Shown here piece after piece: positions 4,961 through 8,318 of a stretch of 8,318 nucleotides of DNA. A model generated the notes under the pieces. It was given only the letters and a program-made list of their open reading frames with translations. It ran no database searches and was not told the origin of the DNA. Position 1 is the stretch's first letter, and each line of letters opens with the position of its first letter. The translations under genes were made by a program, and so were the position numbers. The DNA is from Pseudomonadota bacterium (lineage in GTDB: Bacteria; Pseudomonadota; Gammaproteobacteria; Burkholderiales; Nitrosomonadaceae): contig JAFEEV010000228.1 of NCBI GenBank assembly GCA_018240935.1, positions 1-8,318 on the forward strand, read 5' to 3'.

Positions 4961-7231
4961 CCAAAGAAAAAAGCGGTCGAATCAAAAGATGTAGATAAAA
5001 AAATTATCAAAGAATCAACAACGCAGATAATAAATGGTACCGATAGTGAAATGGTAGAAAAAAAAGAATCTAAAAAATTAACAGCTAAAACTGAAAAAAA
5101 TATTAAAGCAGCCGACAAAAAAACTAATGAGAAAATTGCCGGCGCAGAACTAGCCGCCTTGGCTGAGATGAAAGAATTAGCCGCCAAATCAGCTCGAAAC
5201 GCAACGGAGATCTCTCAAGCAATACTGGGTTCTAGCGATGCGGAGTTCAACGAAGGCAAAAAAGCCCGCGGCAGATCTGCTAAGAAAAATAAAGCAGCTG
5301 CGGGTCTGGACGCCATCGACGAAATAGAATCCGTTTCTGTCATAGAAGGCGGCAATCCTCAACCGCAAGACATCGAAGCACGGCGTATGCGCCTGAAAAT
5401 ATTGATCGGATTAGGCAAAGAGCGCGGTTATCTGACTTACGCCGAAATCAATGACCATTTGCCTGATGACATGCTGGATGCGGAACAGATCGAAGGCATC
5501 ATCAGCATGATCAATGACATGGGCATTTCCGTGCACGATGAAGCACCGGATGCGGAAACACTGCTGATGTCCGATGCAGCAACAACCGTTGCCGACGAAG
5601 ATGTGGCGGAAGAAGCCGAAGCGGCCCTCTCTACAGTAGATTCCGAGTTTGGACGGACAACGGATCCCGTCCGCATGTACATGCGCGAGATGGGTTCCGT
5701 CGGCTTGCTGACGCGCGAGAGCGAAATTGAAATCGCAAAGCGCATCGAAGGCGGCTTGCGGCATATGATTCAAGCTATCTCAGCTTGTCCTCCAATCATC
5801 GCAAAAATTGTCGATCTGGCATCAGAAGTTGAGAAAGATGTTTTGCGCATTGATGAGGTTGTTGACGGATTACTGGATGCCAATGCGCAAGAAATATCGA
5901 ATGAAGAATTTTCTGAAGAATCTTTGGAGCAAGAGTTAGCCTCCAGTGATCTCAGCGATGACGACGAGGACGAAGATGGCGACGGCTCGGCAATAGCCAG
6001 TGCGGATTTGTTGAAACTGAAAGCAGATGCTTTGGAACGTTTTGCGGTTATTCGTGAAATATATTGCGAAATGCAGAACCTACTTGAGAAAGAAGGCCCT
6101 TATCATCCAGGATATATTGAATTTCAGGACAAGATTTCATCCGAACTGATGGGCATTCGTTTCTCGGCAAAAATGGTGGAGAAACTCTGTGACACACAGC
6201 GGGAATTAGTCAATGATGTGCGTAACTTTGAACGTAAGATCATGGACCTCTGTGTATCCAAGGCAAAAATGCCGAGAAACCATTTCATCAAAACATTCCC
6301 TGGAAACGAAACCAATCTTGATTGGGTAGCGCAAGAAATTGCCACTAACAAACCATACAGCCCGGCACTTGAGCACTACAAACCAGCCATTCTGGAAGAA
6401 CAAAAGAATTTATTGGAGCTCAAAAATAAAGTTGGTATTCCAATCAAAGATCTGAAAGAAATCAATCGCAAAATGTCGACGGGTGAAGCGAAAGCGCGCC
6501 GAGCCAAGCGTGAGATGACGGAGGCCAATTTACGTTTAGTAATTTCTATTGCCAAAAAATACACCAACCGTGGATTGCAATTTCTTGACTTAATTCAAGA
6601 AGGCAATATCGGCCTGATGAAAGCGGTTGATAAGTTCGAATACCGGCGCGGTTACAAATTTTCAACCTATGCTACATGGTGGATACGCCAAGCCATAACC
6701 CGCTCAATTGCCGATCAAGCAAGAACTATCAGAATTCCGGTTCATATGATCGAAACAATCAATAAAATGAATCGTATTTCACGTCAGATCCTGCAAGAGA
6801 CCGGACAAGAACCGGAACCCGCAGTGCTTGCACAAAAAATGGAAATGCCGGAAGAAAAAATTCGCAAAATCCTTAAAATCTCCAAAGAGCCCATCTCTAT
6901 GGAGACACCGATCGGTGATGATGAAGACTCGCATTTGGGCGATTTTATAGAAGACGCAACCACAATGGCGCCCGCCGATGCCGCAGTTTATGCCAGCTTG
7001 CGCGGTGTCACTAAGGATATATTGGATTCCTTAACACCGCGTGAAGCCAAGGTGTTGCGCATGCGTTTCGGAATTGAGATGAATACCGATCACACCTTGG
7101 AAGAAGTCGGCAAGCAATTCGATGTAACCCGGGAACGCATACGTCAAATCGAAGCCAAAGCATTGCGCAAATTGCGTCATCCGGCTCGCTCCGAACGCTT
7201 GCGTAGCTTCTTGGATACCGGGAATAATTAG
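4958..7231 (+). CDS. rpoD: RNA polymerase primary sigma factor RpoD (sigma-70)
   Basis: RpoD directs RNA polymerase to housekeeping promoters. The 757-residue protein is longer than the 613 of E. coli RpoD because of a Lys/Ala-rich N-terminal extension (about 1-137), as in other betaproteobacteria. Region 1.1 follows at about 138-205. Region 1.2 starts at D236 (DPVRMYMREMGSVGLLT). A large nonconserved region (about 270-480) contains an acidic run (D334-D342). Region 2 begins near 515 with AKREMTEANLRLV and carries the -10 recognition and melting residues W574, W575, Q578 and T581 in WWIRQAITRS. Region 3 lies at about 600-685. Region 4 starts near 689 and has the -35-reading helix VTRERIRQIEAKALRKLRHP (from V723). 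ATG 4958 is chosen over an in-frame GTG at 4883 because it has GGGA at 4947-4950 and because 4883 lies inside the predicted promoter. The stop is 5 nt before a tRNA gene. Confidence 0.98.
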   Translation: MPKKKAVESKDVDKKIIKESTTQIINGTDSEMVEKKESKKLTAKTEKNIKAADKKTNEKIAGAELAALAEMKELAAKSARNATEISQAILGSSDAEFNEGKKARGRSAKKNKAAAGLDAIDEIESVSVIEGGNPQPQDIEARRMRLKILIGLGKERGYLTYAEINDHLPDDMLDAEQIEGIISMINDMGISVHDEAPDAETLLMSDAATTVADEDVAEEAEAALSTVDSEFGRTTDPVRMYMREMGSVGLLTRESEIEIAKRIEGGLRHMIQAISACPPIIAKIVDLASEVEKDVLRIDEVVDGLLDANAQEISNEEFSEESLEQELASSDLSDDDEDEDGDGSAIASADLLKLKADALERFAVIREIYCEMQNLLEKEGPYHPGYIEFQDKISSELMGIRFSAKMVEKLCDTQRELVNDVRNFERKIMDLCVSKAKMPRNHFIKTFPGNETNLDWVAQEIATNKPYSPALEHYKPAILEEQKNLLELKNKVGIPIKDLKEINRKMSTGEAKARRAKREMTEANLRLVISIAKKYTNRGLQFLDLIQEGNIGLMKAVDKFEYRRGYKFSTYATWWIRQAITRSIADQARTIRIPVHMIETINKMNRISRQILQETGQEPEPAVLAQKMEMPEEKIRKILKISKEPISMETPIGDDEDSHLGDFIEDATTMAPADAAVYASLRGVTKDILDSLTPREAKVLRMRFGIEMNTDHTLEEVGKQFDVTRERIRQIEAKALRKLRHPARSERLRSFLDTGNN

Positions 7232-7236
7232 AATTT

Positions 7237-7313
<77 letters not shown>

Positions 7314-7320
7314 ATAAATC

Positions 7321-7353
7321 AAGAGGTTAGAGTGTTTCTCTAACCTCTTTTTT
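7321..7353 (+). terminator. Intrinsic terminator of the rpoD-tRNA transcript
   Basis: AAGAGGTTAGAG at 7321-7332 pairs perfectly with CTCTAACCTCTT at 7338-7349, giving a 12-bp stem with a 5-nt loop (TGTTT). The T-run TTTTTT at 7348-7353 begins within the last two stem bases. It starts 7 nt after the tRNA CCA, so it should end the whole operon. On the minus strand the hairpin is not followed by a T-run, so it acts mainly rightward. It also encodes the last codons and stop of the integrase gene on the other strand. Confidence 0.92.
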
Positions 7354-8318
7354 CTTAGGGTGTGCCAAATTTGTGCCAATAAAGACATTTGAAACCAGTT
7401 CGGCATGCTGTAAAAGTTGGGGTTTTGATAGGTGAGCATACCGCCTGACCATCTCTTCCGATTCCCAGCCTCCAAGCTCCTGTAACACATTCATTGGCGC
7501 GCCTTGTTGGGCTAACCAACTTGCCCATGTATGGCGCAGGTCATGCCATCTGAAGTTATCTATTCCGGCCCGTTTCAAAGCATTTCTCCATGCGCTGGTA
7601 TTTGCCCAAGAAATTGAGCGACCTTTATAAGTAAATACTCTGCTTGGATGCTTGCCACTTTGCCGAAATAAAACAGCTAAAGCTATTGAATTTAGCGGAA
7701 CATGGATTGCCTTTCTTGCTTTTGCCTGATCAGGATGAACCCATGCAGCCTTGCGTTCCAGATCAACCTGGCTCCATTCCAAGTTAATTACGTTTGATTG
7801 TCTTAAGCCAGTTGATAAAGCAAAAATCACCATATCCTGTTGATGAATGGGTAATTCCTTAAGAAGCATTTTCACCTGCTCAGGGGTTAACCAGCGCACT
7901 CGATGTTTGGGCTCCGGAAATAATCTGATTTTTGGAACCTTGTCAGTCCACTCCCAGTCATAGCATGCCTTGCGCAAAATTGCCCGAATCAGCGCTAAAT
8001 GCCGATTAGCAGTTGATGGGCTAGTTTCTTTGGCCTTGATATGTGCAATATGATCTATCAGCATCCGATCAATCTCATTCAATAGCTTTTTACGTAAAAA
8101 CTGCTGTAGCCATCGTAATTTCTCCTTGTCGCGTTCATGCGTTGCTTTGTGCTGTGTTTCTAACAAAAACTTGCATGCCGCTTCATCCCAAGTTCGCTTT
8201 TGCTTATTACCCAATCTTTCAACTAGCCACAATTCTGCTTTTAGCTTGTCGTGGAATTCTTGCGCCTGGGTTTTATCTTCAGTTGCAGCAGAGCATCTAA
8301 CTCGCTCGCCATTTGGTG
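7327..8318 (-). CDS. int: Phage-type site-specific tyrosine integrase, 5' end beyond window edge
   Basis: This is a tyrosine recombinase that would integrate and excise the adjacent element. About 330 residues are visible. The frame stays open to the window edge, with a basic start (NGERVRCSAATEDK) that fits the end of an arm-type DNA-binding domain, so the real start lies beyond 8318. A TTG at 8230-8232 is internal. A SAM-like core-binding domain (RTWDEAACKF to about EWTDKVP, roughly 8195-7930) precedes the catalytic domain. Catalytic residues seen are Arg in STGLRQSN (7801-7803), a Lys in the QAKARKAIHVPL strand (near 7711-7722), His and Arg in HDLRH (7543-7545 and 7534-7536), Trp in LGGWES in place of the usual second His (7465-7467), and the nucleophile Tyr in RRYAHL (7438-7440). 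All are present, so the enzyme looks functional. The gene converges on the tRNA, and its last codons overlap the terminator. Confidence 0.95.
   Translation of the reverse strand, partial: PNGERVRCSAATEDKTQAQEFHDKLKAELWLVERLGNKQKRTWDEAACKFLLETQHKATHERDKEKLRWLQQFLRKKLLNEIDRMLIDHIAHIKAKETSPSTANRHLALIRAILRKACYDWEWTDKVPKIRLFPEPKHRVRWLTPEQVKMLLKELPIHQQDMVIFALSTGLRQSNVINLEWSQVDLERKAAWVHPDQAKARKAIHVPLNSIALAVLFRQSGKHPSRVFTYKGRSISWANTSAWRNALKRAGIDNFRWHDLRHTWASWLAQQGAPMNVLQELGGWESEEMVRRYAHLSKPQLLQHAELVSNVFIGTNLAHPKKKEVRETL

Larger units (their letters stand above)
7314..8318. mobile_element. Left end of an integrated element (prophage, ICE or genomic island) at the tRNA gene
   Basis: A phage-type tyrosine integrase gene starts its 3' end only 13 nt beyond an intact tRNA gene, the classical layout at an attachment site. 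Integrases of this kind recombine in the 3' part of a tRNA gene, which the element rebuilds, so one attachment site should lie within about 7265-7313. The exact core cannot be set because the second copy is outside the window. The element extends right past 8318. No other element gene is visible, so its type is unknown. The left boundary given here is simply the base after the tRNA. Confidence 0.65.

Noticed and set aside
8230..8232. TTG as the integrase start codon
   Set aside because: The frame remains open and family-like (arm-domain residues such as TEDKTQAQEFHDKLKAELW) all the way to the window edge, so the true start is further out.
8043..8300. Plus-strand 85-residue reading frame opposite the integrase
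   Set aside because: It is antisense to a well-supported integrase frame, matches no known family and has no visible ribosome-binding site.

Overview
The window looks like a betaproteobacterial chromosome segment. The layout is a macromolecular-synthesis operon (rpsU-yqeY-dnaG-rpoD). RpoD has the long Lys/Ala-rich N-terminal extension and acidic insert typical of that class, and a tRNA gene with a CAU anticodon sits directly behind it. The moderate GC of the core genes (roughly 45-48% by hand counts on sampled lines) and their protein sequences would fit a Nitrosomonas-like ammonia oxidiser. That genus-level idea is a weak inference. All host genes read rightward; only the last gene reads leftward.

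Region by region: (1) 1-2040 holds the 3' part of cstA (pyruvate/peptide transporter of the carbon-starvation family) and its small partner gene ybdD, 13 nt apart and clearly GC-richer (about 60%) than the rest. (2) 2041-2225 is an intergenic control region with a good extended -10 promoter, an 11-bp stem-loop at the predicted mRNA 5' end and a 12-bp palindrome. (3) 2226-7231 is the macromolecular-synthesis operon: ribosomal protein bS21, a GatB/YqeY-domain protein, DNA primase and the primary sigma factor. rpoD has its own extended -10 promoter at the dnaG/rpoD junction, and its ribosome-binding site lies inside a short hairpin. (4) 7237-7313 is the tRNA (best call tRNA-Ile2), followed at 7321-7353 by a perfect intrinsic terminator. 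(5) 7327-8318 is a phage-type tyrosine integrase on the minus strand. It converges on the tRNA, is cut by the window edge, and marks one end of an integrated element (prophage, ICE or island) whose body lies to the right, unseen.

The central operon couples translation initiation (S21), replication priming (DnaG) and transcription initiation (RpoD), as in other proteobacteria. The tRNA is probably co-transcribed with rpoD and is the attachment site used by the integrase. I see no new multi-gene system inside the window. The least routine signals are the RNA structures in front of rpsU and rpoD, the terminator that doubles as the last codons of the integrase gene, and the unseen cargo of the element to the right.
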